DNA of 64,000 bases from Bifiguratus adelaidae (Eukaryota > Mucoromycota > Endogonomycetes > Endogonales). The stretch lies in assembly GCA_002261195.1 (NCBI GenBank), contig MVBO01000010.1, positions 186,001-250,000 on the forward strand, given 5' to 3'. This document shows positions 11,948 through 23,177 of this stretch, piece by piece. Position 1 is the first letter of the stretch, and every line of letters begins with the position of its first letter. The notes below the pieces were generated by a model. The model did no database searches and was not told the DNA's origin. It worked only from the letters and a program-made list of their open reading frames with translations. The position numbers and the translations under genes were made by a program.

Positions 11948-14645
11948 TTAAGCCTCAATCTCCTCTACCGACACCAGAAATTCATCCATGTCCTCTTTGC
12001 GGCAATCCACAGGTGCGTAGTGAAATTGCGGTGCAGGATAGGGCGGCACAATAAGCTGGTCTTGGGGTAGATTTAGGGCTGAGGCAACGCCAGACATCAT
12101 GTACCCGCCGCATTGATTAGCCGATCGCGAGACAAGCGGTTGTACTGGCATGGGATTTGGGCCATACCCATAAGTCGTTGAAAGGTAGCGCATGTACAAC
12201 TCATCGCCCTCGTAATAATCACAGTTGGGGACTGGACTTTGATCCACAAGTGAATCGGGTGCCATTTGAGTTGGTACATTTGTTGTATCCGAAACAGACC
12301 CTTTCCGGTAAGCCGTGACATCCACGCGCTTGAGCGAGGAGTTGCGCGGTCTGTTGGGCATGAATCGCAATCTGTAGGCGTCCAAAGCACGCTGCAATAG
12401 AAGACGCTTGTTTGCGAGTTTTTGTGGGTTTGCCCACGCCTATTGATATGTGAGCATATATACAGCGTGGTACTGCCTATCTGATGACTTACCAACTTCC
12501 ATCCCATTATATTAATTTCCATTTCGACCCCCCTGCGCTGTGAGTTTTGATATTTTTCAGATTTTTTGGACAATTCATGATATGCTCGAGGATAAACGCA
12601 ATTGGTGCGGCGAAATTCTTCGTGAATGTTGGACACTTTGATATCATCTAAGTCTGCAATCTTGAGGCGAATACGAGAAGTTGCTCCGAATCTGTGGGAT
12701 TCTATTGTGAGGAAGCGCGGCGCATTCTTTCCACTAGTACGAATATTGGCCGCCGGGGGATCATTTTGCATTGCCGTGCTCGTGTCTTTGGTTGTAATCA
12801 CGGGCGCACTCGCTGGGGATTTCATGCTGTTGCTACGCTTCCTCGCACCCAGATAGCTGTCGATGGTCATTGACCTTGTTGTCGCAGAAAGACCGTCAGT
12901 CATTGAATGATCAACCACATCTTGCATTACGCTTGTGGAAGCACGACGAAATTTCGTGATGGGGTCATCCATGTGATTTGGCATGTCTGAGATGAAGCTT
13001 TCGAGATAGGAAGGTGCGTGCAAGCGTTTTTGATCGGTAATCAGCTCCTCGAGGCCACCACAAGGATAATCGAACGTATGGAAGGTGTCGAGAGAAAGAG
13101 TCCGCGAATCTTCGACAGATGATTGGCCGAGAATTAACGTAGGAGAAAAATCGTCGACTCCCATGAGATCATCCATACCCTCCTGCTTGGCCCATAGATG
13201 ATTTGATGCGACATCCGGTTCTCGCATTAACGTGTTGATGGGGTTCAACTCCGTAAACGCTTCTTTCAGCGACATGGTTGGTGACGGCGATCGCACAAGC
13301 GACTGTGAACCACTCGAGGAGGTCGTGTCGGCTCCGACGGAATCCAAATCAGGCACGGCTTCATCGGTGCTAGGTTGCGAGCTGCTTGACGATATTCGAG
13401 CCTTCTTCTTTCTGGATCTTTGCTGCGCCGCATGTGCCAACTTTGCTTGCGCCTCTTCCTCCTCTTGCGTATCGTGATCACGGCTGTACCGCTTGCGTAA
13501 TGTGCCATTCATGAGTTTCTCTTGTCGGACAACACGTCGACTGCGCATGGTAGGATACCGATTCCTATAGCTATCCACAGCGCGTTGTAAGAGACCACGC
13601 TTGCCAACAAGATCCCCAGCATTTAACCAGGCGAGCTTCCAGCCTAGGTAATTGCAGTCCGTTTCATAATGATATCGGTTTCCCGTGTATTCGCTTTCAG
13701 GAACATGCGCTCTCGGATAAAGACAATTCTTGGCTTTGAACTCTGGCGGTATCGAGTCTAGACTGACATCAGTAATGTCCGTACGAATGGTGTACGTCTT
13801 GTTCAAGCCTTTGACCGAATAAGTAAACGTGACGTGTTCCACACCGTTGAGAATGGAGGTTAGCGGGGTTGTGGCTGGTAACGCATGTGCAGGTGTCAGA
13901 CTCTGCATGGAACCATCGGAGGCTCTCAAAGGATGAGCTGGTCCTTGTGTCGAGGCTGACGTCCCGGATGTGTCTCGGTGGGAAGCATTAGCGTTGGCAG
14001 ATCGAGGAGATAAGACGCCGTCACTGCGATCTTCGCCAAAATTTAGCGAAGACGGCGAGCTGGCAGATTGGGGAGGTGATATCTGAGGTTCTGAATTAGA
14101 CGGTATGGTCACCGTCAAGCCTTGTACTGCTGATGATCGGCGTCCAGATGGGTTTTCGTTGGCTGCTAATGAAGAAAGTTCGGCGTGAGTATTAGCAGTC
14201 ACAGGAAAATTGGATGCCTTGATTGGTGCATAACGCCTCTTGCCAAGTGTACGGAAATCAACGCCAACTCACCTTCACCATCGAGAAATAGATTGGGAAC
14301 GTTTTCCAGGCTGCTGCCCGCGGACTGACTTCCATGAGGTGGGGTGGGTGGTAAAACAATGCGACTCGTAGACTCATGGCGTCGAGTATTCTTTTGCCGC
14401 AAAGATTCTGCATGCGTACTGGTTCTCGTACGCAGCGTCATGGCCGTTTCAGAGTCGGTCTGTCCACGCAGAACTGGCATATCGGCAGCAATGCCACAAA
14501 TCGTTTGGCAAAGACGCGATTCGTCGTCGGGTGCAAGTTGATGACGAGGATTTCGGGTTGTTACGCGTTTGCTCGACGACAACGGACGAGAAGCGCAAGC
14601 AGGCGAGGCGTGTGAAGTAGGAGTAAAAGCAACGATGTCACGAAA
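11948..14645 (-). CDS. Putative regulator with two DUF8032-like domains (5' end unresolved)
   Basis: Large, mostly disordered protein of about 850 aa with two copies of one domain, which I recognise as DUF8032, a family spread through Mucoromycota and other fungi and of unknown function. Copy 1 is near 13520-13830 (KTYTIRTDITDVSLDSIP, KNCLYPRAHVPESEY, LGWKLAWLNAGDLVGKRGLL, then an Arg-rich helix). Copy 2 spans the last intron (RIRLKIADLDDIKVSNIH, NCVYPRAYHE, MGWKL joined to AWANPQKLANKRLLLQ). Basic patches, Ser-rich runs and a nuclear-type sequence RSRKKKARISSSSS suggest nuclear work. Introns: 12440-12492 and 14163/14166-14272, the latter ending in a tandem TAGCAG acceptor. The first exon is open to a TTTTTTAG acceptor at 14646, so an upstream exon with the ATG is likely; the first internal ATG is at 14480. 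Function unknown. Confidence 0.75.
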
Positions 14646-15568
14646 CTAAAAAATGGAAATTAAGCGCTGAGTCGAGAACAAAATGACAAAGAGTACAAAT
14701 AGAAACGTAATCACGCCAAAAAATAGGTCTGGCTGATGGCCGAAAAGATAACGTAGCAAATTAACCCAGTGGAAGTCCACGGACGTTATGTATGCAGACA
14801 CTTGCCGGAGACGTCGAGCGGAAACGCCAATGTGGAAATATGCGGTCGCTCAAAAGACGAGCGTTGCCGAAGAGTTAGCCGAGACGGACAAAAAGGTGGA
14901 TAAAATTTGAAACAAAATCGCCGCCGCCCGTGCTTGTCCGAAATCGACAGCGGATCACACGATGCTTATGCCAAGAAGTCTCAAAATCAATGTCTTGAAC
15001 TCTGCAAGAGATATATGGGGACGTGTCTGCAATGCAAGCGCTGATCCAGTAGGTGACCCGAACCAGTGACTGTTTATCCCAAATAAGGTCACGTCGTGCT
15101 GGCTCGTTACCCAATGTCTTCATGCAAGCCACAACTCCAAGAGCTCGGGTCTGCTTGTTTGCACGCCAAACAATCAATGGTGTCTGCTTTATTGCAGTTT
15201 ATGCAATCTCTCAATAGATCTGCCCCATGCATTTGGACGAAAATTGGGTTGGTTGCTAGGGTTTCACCTTGGTTAAGGACAGTACTTTCTAGCCAGGAAG
15301 GTAGCGATTTCCAAAAGTGACTAGTGACGACAAAGAATGACGGATTAGATACGATACCTACGGTTACACAAATTCCAATGAATTCGATCACTGTCTAAAA
15401 CATGAGCTGTTCGTTGTTCCACTCTACGTACATGTGTTCTACGGATGGGAAAATTTGCGTCACGCCTTAGTTGCTGGATTTGCATGTGGACAAATTATGC
15501 GTAATTGAGGGGAAGCAGGTTCCTTGAGTAGAAGGATCTGGCGTGTAAGACATACTCTATTAAGGTGT
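14646..15568. other. Intergenic: 5' region of the DUF8032 gene and 3' flank of GlyRS
   Basis: About 920 bp without a supported gene. It should hold the promoter and probably an upstream exon of the DUF8032-like gene, since that gene's first visible exon starts at a good acceptor. I could not identify the missing exon. Open frames here are short and lack family features. Confidence 0.5.
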
Positions 15569-17293
15569 TCAAGTATCTATCGCTGATTGGATCCAGGAGA
15601 CAACTTCTCCAATGTGGATGCGAATTTGTTCCCCGGTATCTCGCATACGGATCGTCACCTTTTTGTCGTTGGGAGTATCAAAATCTATTGTGACGCAGAA
15701 TGGTGTACCAATCTCGTCATGTCGATAGTAGCGCTTTCCTATCTTTAGGTTCTGTGTTTCGACAGCAATAGGGATTCGCCGAGCACGGAAAGCTGAAGCT
15801 AGTCGTTGGACATACGGAGTTAGTTCCGGTTTGGGTATGAGGGGCATTATTGCCACTTTAAGTGGAGCTAGGCGGGGGTGAAGCTTAAGAATGATTCGTG
15901 GTCCTTCTCTGGGGCCGTCCGTTGTGACTTCCGTAAATGCATCGTCCAAAAAGGCTAATAGTGCTCGGTTGAGACCACACGAGGCTTCTATGACATGAGG
16001 AATGTAAATGGTGGGCGTGGCGGGTATGTCTTGGGTTTGGACAACGTCAGAGGGAATTCGCGGGTTTGGTTGCGGCTTGTCGTCCAGGAATTCCAGGTGT
16101 TCGTTACTGGACTGACTATGCTGCCGTAAGTCATAATCGCCTCGATGAGCCACGCCCTCGACTTCCCCCCATCCCCATGGGAATTCGTATTCCACATCCA
16201 TGCATCCTCGTGCATAATGAGCTAATTCGTGGTTCTCGTGAGGTCTTGTGCGAAATTTTGATGGTGTATTTGCGTAAGTGAGCCACCAGGTCAAGCGATT
16301 ATTTTTCCAGTAATCAAACCAGTATGAGCTTTCCCAGGGTGCCGTGAAGTATTCTAACTCCATTTGTTCGAATTCCGGTGTGCGAAAGATGGCATGCTCG
16401 AGCCGGATCTCGTTACGAAAAGATTTGCCCATCTGCGCGATGCCGAAAGGTGGACGTGTTCGCATCGTTCGGAGAATGTTGTGAAAATTGATAAAGACAC
16501 CTTGGGCTGTTTCTGGTCTCAGGAATACCGTGGAAGGACGCAGCACTTCGTCTACGTTAGCGCGTAGCGTCTGTGCCGACGATTGGCTGTCTTGAGTCAG
16601 CGATCTGGACGTGGTGTCGATCACGCGATCGATTGGATCTACCGGATCAAGGAATGTTTTGAACATGAGGTTGAAAGGGCGGGACGGAGTAAGGAATGGC
16701 GAATTGCTGTTCGGTTCAACATATCCGTGGTATGGCAGGGTGACTGTGTTTTCAGTTTCAGTCGCCAGTTGCAGTGATCCGGCCTTGAGAAGCTGGCCAT
16801 CTGATGAAAAGGTTGGTTCCACGAATTCGCGGAGCTTCACTTGCAGTCGTCGGCCTTCCCGTTTGATCAATGCACCTGGCGCTAGTTGTACTTTGATTTG
16901 ACTTTCCCATTTCTTTGCCGTTTGTTTGTCTGGAGCGTCAAGTGGAACGTAATCCTTGTTTTTCGACAGCGTCAAAGTCGGCGCTTTGTCAGGCCTAAAG
17001 CGCTCTTTGGATAACAGACAATCCACCAATTCATCGGTAAATTCATCGACATGTCCAGACGCTTTTAGCACCTTGTAAGGTGTGATGATACTCGTGTCAA
17101 GTGCAAAAACGTCGTCCCTCTGGTAAACGCTCTGATTCCACCATTCGTTGGCCAGGTTCTTCTTCAACTCGACACCGAGTGGTCCATAATCATATGCGCC
17201 TCTTAGACCGCCATATATTTCCGCAGACGAGAACAAAAACCCGCGACGTTTACATAGATCGAGCAAAGCTCGAAACCGATTTCCTGTCGCCAT
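15569..17293 (-). CDS. Glycyl-tRNA synthetase of the bacterial alpha2 type, probably mitochondrial
   Basis: Charges tRNA-Gly. The single exon from ATG 17293 gives 574 aa. Class II motifs are clear: motif 1 near IYGGLRGAYDYGPLGVELKK, motif 2 region FRNEIRLEHAIFRTPEFEQM and the LEYF block, and motif 3 near HVIEASCGLNRALLAFLDD; the C-terminal anticodon-binding domain starts near KVAIMPLIPK. The sequence FRTPEFEQMELEYF and WGEVEGVAHRGDYDLRQH are the bacterial alpha2 form (compare EFEQMELE and WGIADRTDYDLKQH) and not the eukaryotic Grs1 form with VREFxMAEIEHF. The SGHVDEFTDELVDCLLSKER stretch also resembles the bacterial zinc-knuckle region, although without its Cys pairs. Fungi usually use one dual-targeted eukaryotic GlyRS, so this is probably an organellar enzyme of bacterial origin. 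A presequence is not obvious; an upstream exon is possible. Confidence 0.9.
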   Translation of the reverse strand: MATGNRFRALLDLCKRRGFLFSSAEIYGGLRGAYDYGPLGVELKKNLANEWWNQSVYQRDDVFALDTSIITPYKVLKASGHVDEFTDELVDCLLSKERFRPDKAPTLTLSKNKDYVPLDAPDKQTAKKWESQIKVQLAPGALIKREGRRLQVKLREFVEPTFSSDGQLLKAGSLQLATETENTVTLPYHGYVEPNSNSPFLTPSRPFNLMFKTFLDPVDPIDRVIDTTSRSLTQDSQSSAQTLRANVDEVLRPSTVFLRPETAQGVFINFHNILRTMRTRPPFGIAQMGKSFRNEIRLEHAIFRTPEFEQMELEYFTAPWESSYWFDYWKNNRLTWWLTYANTPSKFRTRPHENHELAHYARGCMDVEYEFPWGWGEVEGVAHRGDYDLRQHSQSSNEHLEFLDDKPQPNPRIPSDVVQTQDIPATPTIYIPHVIEASCGLNRALLAFLDDAFTEVTTDGPREGPRIILKLHPRLAPLKVAIMPLIPKPELTPYVQRLASAFRARRIPIAVETQNLKIGKRYYRHDEIGTPFCVTIDFDTPNDKKVTIRMRDTGEQIRIHIGEVVSWIQSAIDT

Positions 17294-17898
17294 GCTGTTT
17301 GGCAAGCCCGCGCGCTGTCGAAGAGTCAAATATTGTCACGTGACGTGGAGAATCGTTCACGCTGTATTATACCAGGCGTTTGAGCCCTCCACAACTACAT
17401 TCACCCTCTACAGCTGTGCTAAAACTCATGAGGCTTGCACCGTCATTACGCTGACAAAATGCTAAAGATACGCTGTTCAGCTGAACCTATTAACTGACTG
17501 AGAAAGTACAGTGTCCCAACAAGAAGAAGCTACCTCACATAGGTTCACCCATGGAGCTATATTGATACCAATGCATTACAATGGCTTCTATGAACACCTT
17601 GGCCCCATGCGTTTGCCACAATTCGAATATTTGGCGTACGAAGTTCAATGGATATTTACTCCACCTCGTGTTTGACCAATCAGATTTCATCGTTCGTTTC
17701 ATTTCCTCAAAATTACTATTGTTGGTGCGAACGCGTTTCCATACAGACTAGAATTCTGGTACCGGCTAGCTAGTGAGACGTTCTCAACACTATTCGATCC
17801 AGTTCAGGCGAGTGAAACCACGGAGGGGAATCCATGACCTTTTTGAAGAATAGTATTACCCCCACCACCCCTTAGTTGGCAAACGTAACCACTGAGAT
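17294..17898. other. Intergenic divergent promoter region (GlyRS / GH17)
   Basis: About 600 bp between two divergently read genes. No supported frame or RNA gene was seen; presumed promoters for both. Confidence 0.5.
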
Positions 17899-19346
17899 AT
17901 GCTGGACAGCAAGGTTCATGTCGTGGACACCGCTGCCGGCGACAGAGAGAAATTTGCCTTAGGTGAATACGAGCATGGCACAACACAAAATATCACGGGC
18001 ATCAAGGATCGTTTCAAAGGCGTACCATGGTCTCCTCAAACCATTCTGTATGGACTTGCCATCGCGTTGCTGCTTGTACTTTCTGGCTTGGCTGGCGGTT
18101 TAGGCTACTATTTCTCGCATCGTAACACACAACTTGACGCAAACGGTGCAAACTCTCTTTTATCATCATCTCCCAGTAGCGGTGGCTTGAGCTTCGAGGA
18201 GGATCCTCGATATACGCGTTCGTTCTGGGGAATAGATTACACATCGCTTAATGCGCAGATGGATTCAGGGTGTGGTGTGATACAGCAGGATGTCATTGAG
18301 GATCTCAAAGTCCTCTATCAACTCACGCCGCGCATTCGATTATACGGTATGGATTGTCAGTAAGGTGAGTTCGTACTCAATGGATTGAAGATGCTCAATA
18401 TCGACATGGGAGTCGTGCTTACGGTTTGGGTGGACAACAATGAGGCCACATATAATCGACAGACTCAACTGTTCTGGGACGCGATCAATAAGCATGGTTG
18501 GGATCACATTATCGGTGTATCTGTTGGTAACGAAGGTAGGATGTCAGATGTCATCAATAGATAGAACCACACTAAGGGTGCTCGATAGCCATTTATCGTA
18601 AAGACGTTATGGCTGCTCAACTAGGTCAAAAACTGGGGGAAATGCGCGCGAACGTCACTGCGGCTGGTCATCCGGAGATTCCCGTATATACCACCGATAA
18701 CACCGATTTCCCTACCCTGTTGTCGCTTCCCGATGATTGTCTCATGGACAATGTCCATCCATTCTTCGCGCCTGTTCCTGCATCCCAAGGAGCCAACTGG
18801 AAGTTCAAGTACTTTTACGATACGGACCAATCGCTAGCAAGCCAGCCCAAGTACAACAAGATAGTGGCAATTAGCGAAATCGGTTGGCCAACCCAGCCAA
18901 CCGATCAGCCTAATTTGACCGCGGTTCCTTCCATCCGCAACCTAAATACGTTACTGAGTACATTTGTGTGCCAAGCGAATGCTATAGGTTTGCCTTACTT
19001 TTGGTTCGAGTTCATGGACGAACCTTGGAAACTGGTCGCTTTCAATTCTGTACGTGAGGCGAATTGGGGTATATTTGACCAAAATCGTAACCTTAAACCC
19101 GGTGTGACATTGCCCAATTGCCCAATTCCTCCGTTCACTATTGGTGATGTTAAGGTAGGTAGGACGGGGTACATCTCCTTGCGTTGCGACTCTTAGCTTC
19201 TTTTATAGTTCCCTCAACCACCTCCTTATCTCAATGGAGCTTACCAGATCATTCAGCCCGTAAATGCCACCGATTTTTCAAAGTCGTTCACCTTGCATGC
19301 CTTTTGGGCCGCGACCAAACATAATAGCAAAACAACCGGGAAATGA
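17899..19346 (+). CDS. Membrane-anchored GH17 endo-beta-1,3-glucanase-like protein, interrupted by an in-frame TAA
   Basis: Cell-wall glucanase/transglucosylase-type protein. Exons 17899-18535, 18589-19154 and 19209-19346 sum to 447 codons. The N-terminus is cytosolic, followed by one membrane segment (TILYGLAIALLLVLSGLAGG) and an outside GH17 barrel: FWGIDYTSLNAQMDSGCGVI, IRLYGMDCQ, the acid Glu in SVGNEAIYRKDV created across intron 1, and the nucleophile Glu in ISEIGWPTQ. Reading is continuous in one frame except for a TAA at 18361-18363, right after GMDCQ and before GEFVLNGLKMLNIDMG. In the family this position is usually Gln or Asn (DCNQ), so CAA to TAA is the simplest change. No intron that fits frame and length removes it. 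Either the copy is dead, the stop is read through, or the base is wrong. Confidence 0.78.
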
Positions 19347-19446
19347 TGTATGATACATGTCTTGCTACCTGTAGACAATGTAATATAGTGGTTCTAGTTG
19401 TTCTGTACATGGGCTATCTGACTGTCGATGAATAATCTTGTGCATG

Positions 19447-21886
19447 CTACAATTCGTACAATCCCAGAGTTATGGCCTTCATCAAAAGTAATCGTACACG
19501 CTCCTCCGAAGCAGACACTTCGGTCCTTGGTTCAAGGTCCCATATGCGGACGTAACCTGGGGTATCGGGGGGTAGTATGATGGAAGTTGTGTGGTCGTAT
19601 GCATCTGCCTTGATTGTTAATTCATCTTCCGACACGCCGAGCTGTGAGGTTTGTCTATGAGACCTCGTCGTCATGTTGCTGTACATTTCCAATTACCTTG
19701 TCCAGATTACGCAGTAACTTGTCGATATCTACGCTTGATCCCCAAAGATATCGGTCATTACACAAATTAACAGCGTCAAATTCGTTGTGAGTCTTGAGTT
19801 GTTCCAGGAACGGTTTATCGTCGCGAAAAGTGAGGACGCCTTGCACTTTGGTCACGAACTTATCCTTTAACATGGATGCCATTGACAACGAATTTCTCTG
19901 CATGGATGGTACCAAAGCGCCGGCAAACTTCAGATGGTAGTTTGGATAGGCGCGTTATCGATATGGTGCTAATGGGAGCAACTGCGACTTACCTTCGATG
20001 CTAACTTGGTGCGATCCCATGCATGATGTAAGGGGATCTTGACGATATGATTGGCACCAAGAAAATGAAAGTTTGACGATGCAGACGCATCGAGCGCAAG
20101 GGAGTTGGCGTCTCTTGTTGTTACCAGATGCTTAGGAGACACTTTGAGGCCAGAAAGTATCGACAGGAACTCGGGCAATGTCAGCTTTTGCTCGATTGGA
20201 TCTTCAATGACTTCAATCTTGGAGGTAGCGCGACAAAGTCGCACCAACTCTGGGGTATATGAATCATTGTCTGCAGATTTCGTGGTAGATTCCCGGTTAC
20301 GAAACGAACGCAGCACTCAAACATATGACAATACCTGTGAATATGCAAACGTAACGCGCCGGATCAGACCATTGCTGTAAGAACCAAGTCAGTGGACCGT
20401 GGGAGAGAGAACGATGGTCGCCAGTAAGAACGACGCAAGGCTCTTTCAAGGTATCACCGGCAACACTATAGTCCGTTGAAGGTAAAGTAAGCAATGAACG
20501 CGCTCCCTCCTCCATCATGGTAACATGAGCAAAAGATGGCTTGCCCTCCAACGTTTTCTCCTTGATGGCGTCTTGTGCCCTACCCAAGGTTAGAAGGGGA
20601 ATTCCGGAAACGCGGGTATATTGGTCGGCTTACCATTCGCCAAAAATGGTAGCATGTTTCATACTGGCTTGTGCTTGCGGACTAATGACATAAATCTTTC
20701 CATTGACAGTTGCTAAGGATGGCACTTGACTCGAGATGCGAGATAGCACATCGTATATGAGCCCAACTGTGCTCATGGGAATAAGTACACTCCTTCCGCC
20801 TTTAATGTTCCAATCTGCAAGAGGGCGGTCAGTTCTTGATTGGATGCAAAATTGGACGATAGGACTGACGTACCAATGAGGGCGCAAAGAACATCCAACG
20901 GTGACTCCAACGGAGTTGGTCCGCTAATGGCGGGTGGTTGCGTCCAAAGAGGACGTCCGAAATCACTTGCAATCACCGCCGTGGCATCTTCAAAGACACT
21001 GACATCCAAGTTTGAAGGATGATATTCGGCATGAAGAGAACAGCTCGAGCAAGCAACAATCTAAAGAGGTAAATGGAATGTCGCTGTGGCAAGCATCGCT
21101 CGTACCTTCTCGTAACCGACTCGGATCTCCCAAATCGCACTGCCCAAGCAATATCCGGCGCTATGCGCCTTGAAAGTCAAAGTGTTGTAAGACCTCTATG
21201 GCAACGTCAGTTTCATCGCATCATACCCACTCTCCCAACCTACCAACTCCTCCCGATAGCGAACTGGTACAATCTTTCTAATGCATGACTCAATATCTTG
21301 CTTAGTATATATGGGTCCCCAATTGGATATCCATCGCTTCATACGGGAGCCACGCGCCAATGCATCGAAATCCTCTTCCAAACGCGTTGTATGCCAATGT
21401 ACCAGTTCTTGCATGATTTGCCTAGAAAAACAGCGTTACAACGCTGTTATGACTCGACGACAGCCACACTGACCTTGTGTATGCAATGACAGGCTCTGTC
21501 GCATAGATGATTCCATCAAAGTCCGTATACTCTGTCAGAAAGGGTAGAGCCAATGCCTTGTCTGGATTTGAGATTAAGAGAATATCAATGGCAGCAACAT
21601 CCACCAGAGTGAAGTCAGGCCCACGAAAGAGAATCGTCGTTTGCTTGACCTCCTTCCCGTCAGTTTTCCAACCAAGGCTCTCGCTGGCGCCATTCTCGTT
21701 CGAATCAGCTTCACGTAGGAAGCCAAACAACACCTGGTCCATAGACGCGTCTTGTACATTCTCCTCGTGAACCAACGGTGGACATTTCCAAGATAGTGGA
21801 CAGTCAATAAGAAACGACGTTTGTCTCAGCTTGAGAAGAAAGCAAGCAGGAGAATCACTGTCTTCTTGTAGACTTCGCACCTTCAT
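19447..21886 (-). CDS. INTS9: Integrator complex subunit 9
   Basis: INTS9 is the catalytically inactive metallo-beta-lactamase/beta-CASP partner of INTS11 in Integrator, which cleaves nascent snRNA and other Pol II transcripts. Nine exons (21886-21474, 21421-21206, 21160-21106, 21060-20874, 20814-20634, 20579-20335, 20270-19993, 19927-19697, 19641-19447) sum to 667 codons, giving 666 aa against 658 in human. Colinear matches include ATEPVIAYTRQIMQELVHW, the TAGYCLGSAIWEIRVGYEK strand, VLIPMSTVGLIYDVLSRI, KEPCVVLTGDHRSLSHG and a C-terminal RVRLLLMKAITLGLYEL helix. The HxHxDH zinc motif of active enzymes is absent, as expected for INTS9. One donor (21205, GTTGCC) is weak. Dikaryotic yeasts lack Integrator, so its presence dates the lineage. 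The start is 28 bp from that of CTK3 on the other strand. Confidence 0.93.
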
Positions 21887-21914
21887 ATCTCCATTGTCTA
21901 ATATTTACGCGTTC

Positions 21915-23166
21915 ATGGAAGACGAAGTGGATCCATTCGAAGCCAGATTGACCTTCCTTGGGCTACTCTCTCGGCTTAATGCTTCACAAAACTCTATTCA
22001 CAAGGTCTCTGGGTATGCGATGCGGAATAGGCATTTGGCGGACGACTTGTATAGCTGCATATTCGAAGAGTTGGAACAGGTAAGCGATTATAGCTCATGC
22101 GATGTAGTGGACGAGAGTCTTTGCGGCAGAAGCAAATCAGAGCAAGCTTCTCAACGTATTCTCCTGTAGGCGTCCATAAACTCTCGGCTCAACATTCTTT
22201 ACGTGTTCGACGCCTTGTGCTCGGCAGCGCAAAAATACAACTTCACTGCCTACATCGATTGCATACGGCGGGATCTTCCGCGCATATTGAAACTTGTAGT
22301 CCCGGATGACCAGAAGGGATCGGTCAACCTATTGAGTACAAGAAAGGTAAGTTGACTGGAATCCAACTGCTCAACATACTGACGATGACAGATCCTGGAT
22401 CATTGGAGGGCCTGCAAAATCTTCCCAGAGGAGGAGATTGAGAAGGCTGAGAAGCCTTTGCTTTCACGAGAAGTTGCCTACGTTCGGTAATAAGCTTTGT
22501 CATATATCTATTAACCTCTGGTATACTCACGTAGCATTAGTGCATCAGCTTCCGAAGACGACTTTTCTAAGGATGACATTCTGCGTCGAATGGAGGAAGA
22601 CCGGGAGAGGGTACGTCAAGCGGCCTTCTGAAGGCTTTCGTGTATGACTGACCGTTCTATAGCACAAGAAATTGCGTGAAAATATATGGATACGGCCGTC
22701 TGATGAATCGCCTGCAGAAGAATTTGAACAGCTATGGCAGCTGACCGGTCCTTTGAGCGCAGCTGATGAGGAAATCATAATGGCGGAAAATTCGAAATAC
22801 TTACACGGTTACGATTGGCCAGCATACCTTACACTTGATATATTAGATTCCACCCCATCACCTCAACAACCACAGGACTCTACCGGTCCAAAGGATCATC
22901 GTGAAGAAGCAACAATAGCTGCAAAAAGACAGTTGAATGAAGATGAGAATGAAAACGGTTCAAAACGACAGCGATTAGCTGATGAATCTCAAGTTGACAC
23001 TGGCAAGGCGGTTCGCGACGCTGGCATCGGCAATGGCAATGCAAATACGCTCCAGCTTTCGCCAAACATTCAGGAGGCTGAAACAGCCGTCGATGGAAAA
23101 GAGCAACCTCCGTATAACGAAACCCAGAAAATGACCGCATCAGAAGGTAATATCTCGACCCACTGA
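21915..23166 (+). CDS. CTK3: CTD-kinase subunit gamma-like protein (CID domain), possibly continuous with the next feature
   Basis: Ctk3 is the CID-fold subunit of the CTDK-I kinase that phosphorylates Ser2 of the RNA polymerase II tail. Five exons (21915-22079, 22170-22346, 22392-22486, 22535-22610, 22663 onward). The N-terminal fungal Ctk3 block is plain: DPFEARLTFLGLLSRLNASQ, YAMRNRHLADDLYSCIFEEL, INSRLNILYVFDALC and RRDLPRILKLVVPDD, followed by STRKILDHWRACKIFPEEE. A helical segment (ILRRMEEDRERHKKLRENIW) matches the Ctk3 C-terminus, then a disordered tail. If exon 5 is read through, the protein stops at TGA 23164-23166 (338 aa). If the 47 nt intron 23147-23193 is spliced, the frame continues into the Eyes-absent-like domain for a 614 aa fusion. 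Both models keep frame. Confidence 0.88.
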
Positions 23167-23177
23167 ATGTGCTCTTA

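Noticed and set aside
12626-12856. Plus-strand frame opposite the DUF8032 gene
   Set aside because: It lies antisense to well-supported coding sequence and has no family features.
15040-15075. Sequence resembling a tRNA B box on the minus strand (GGTTCGGG)
   Set aside because: No A box or cloverleaf could be built around it.
14875-15177. Minus-strand frame of about 100 codons upstream of the DUF8032 gene
   Set aside because: It starts inside an intergenic stretch, ends before the next exon, lacks motifs and does not join the gene in frame by a visible splice site.
18361-18363. Reassigned TAA codon (alternative genetic code)
   Set aside because: TAA, TAG and TGA all serve as normal terminators in other genes here, for example TAA ends adenylate cyclase and eL43.
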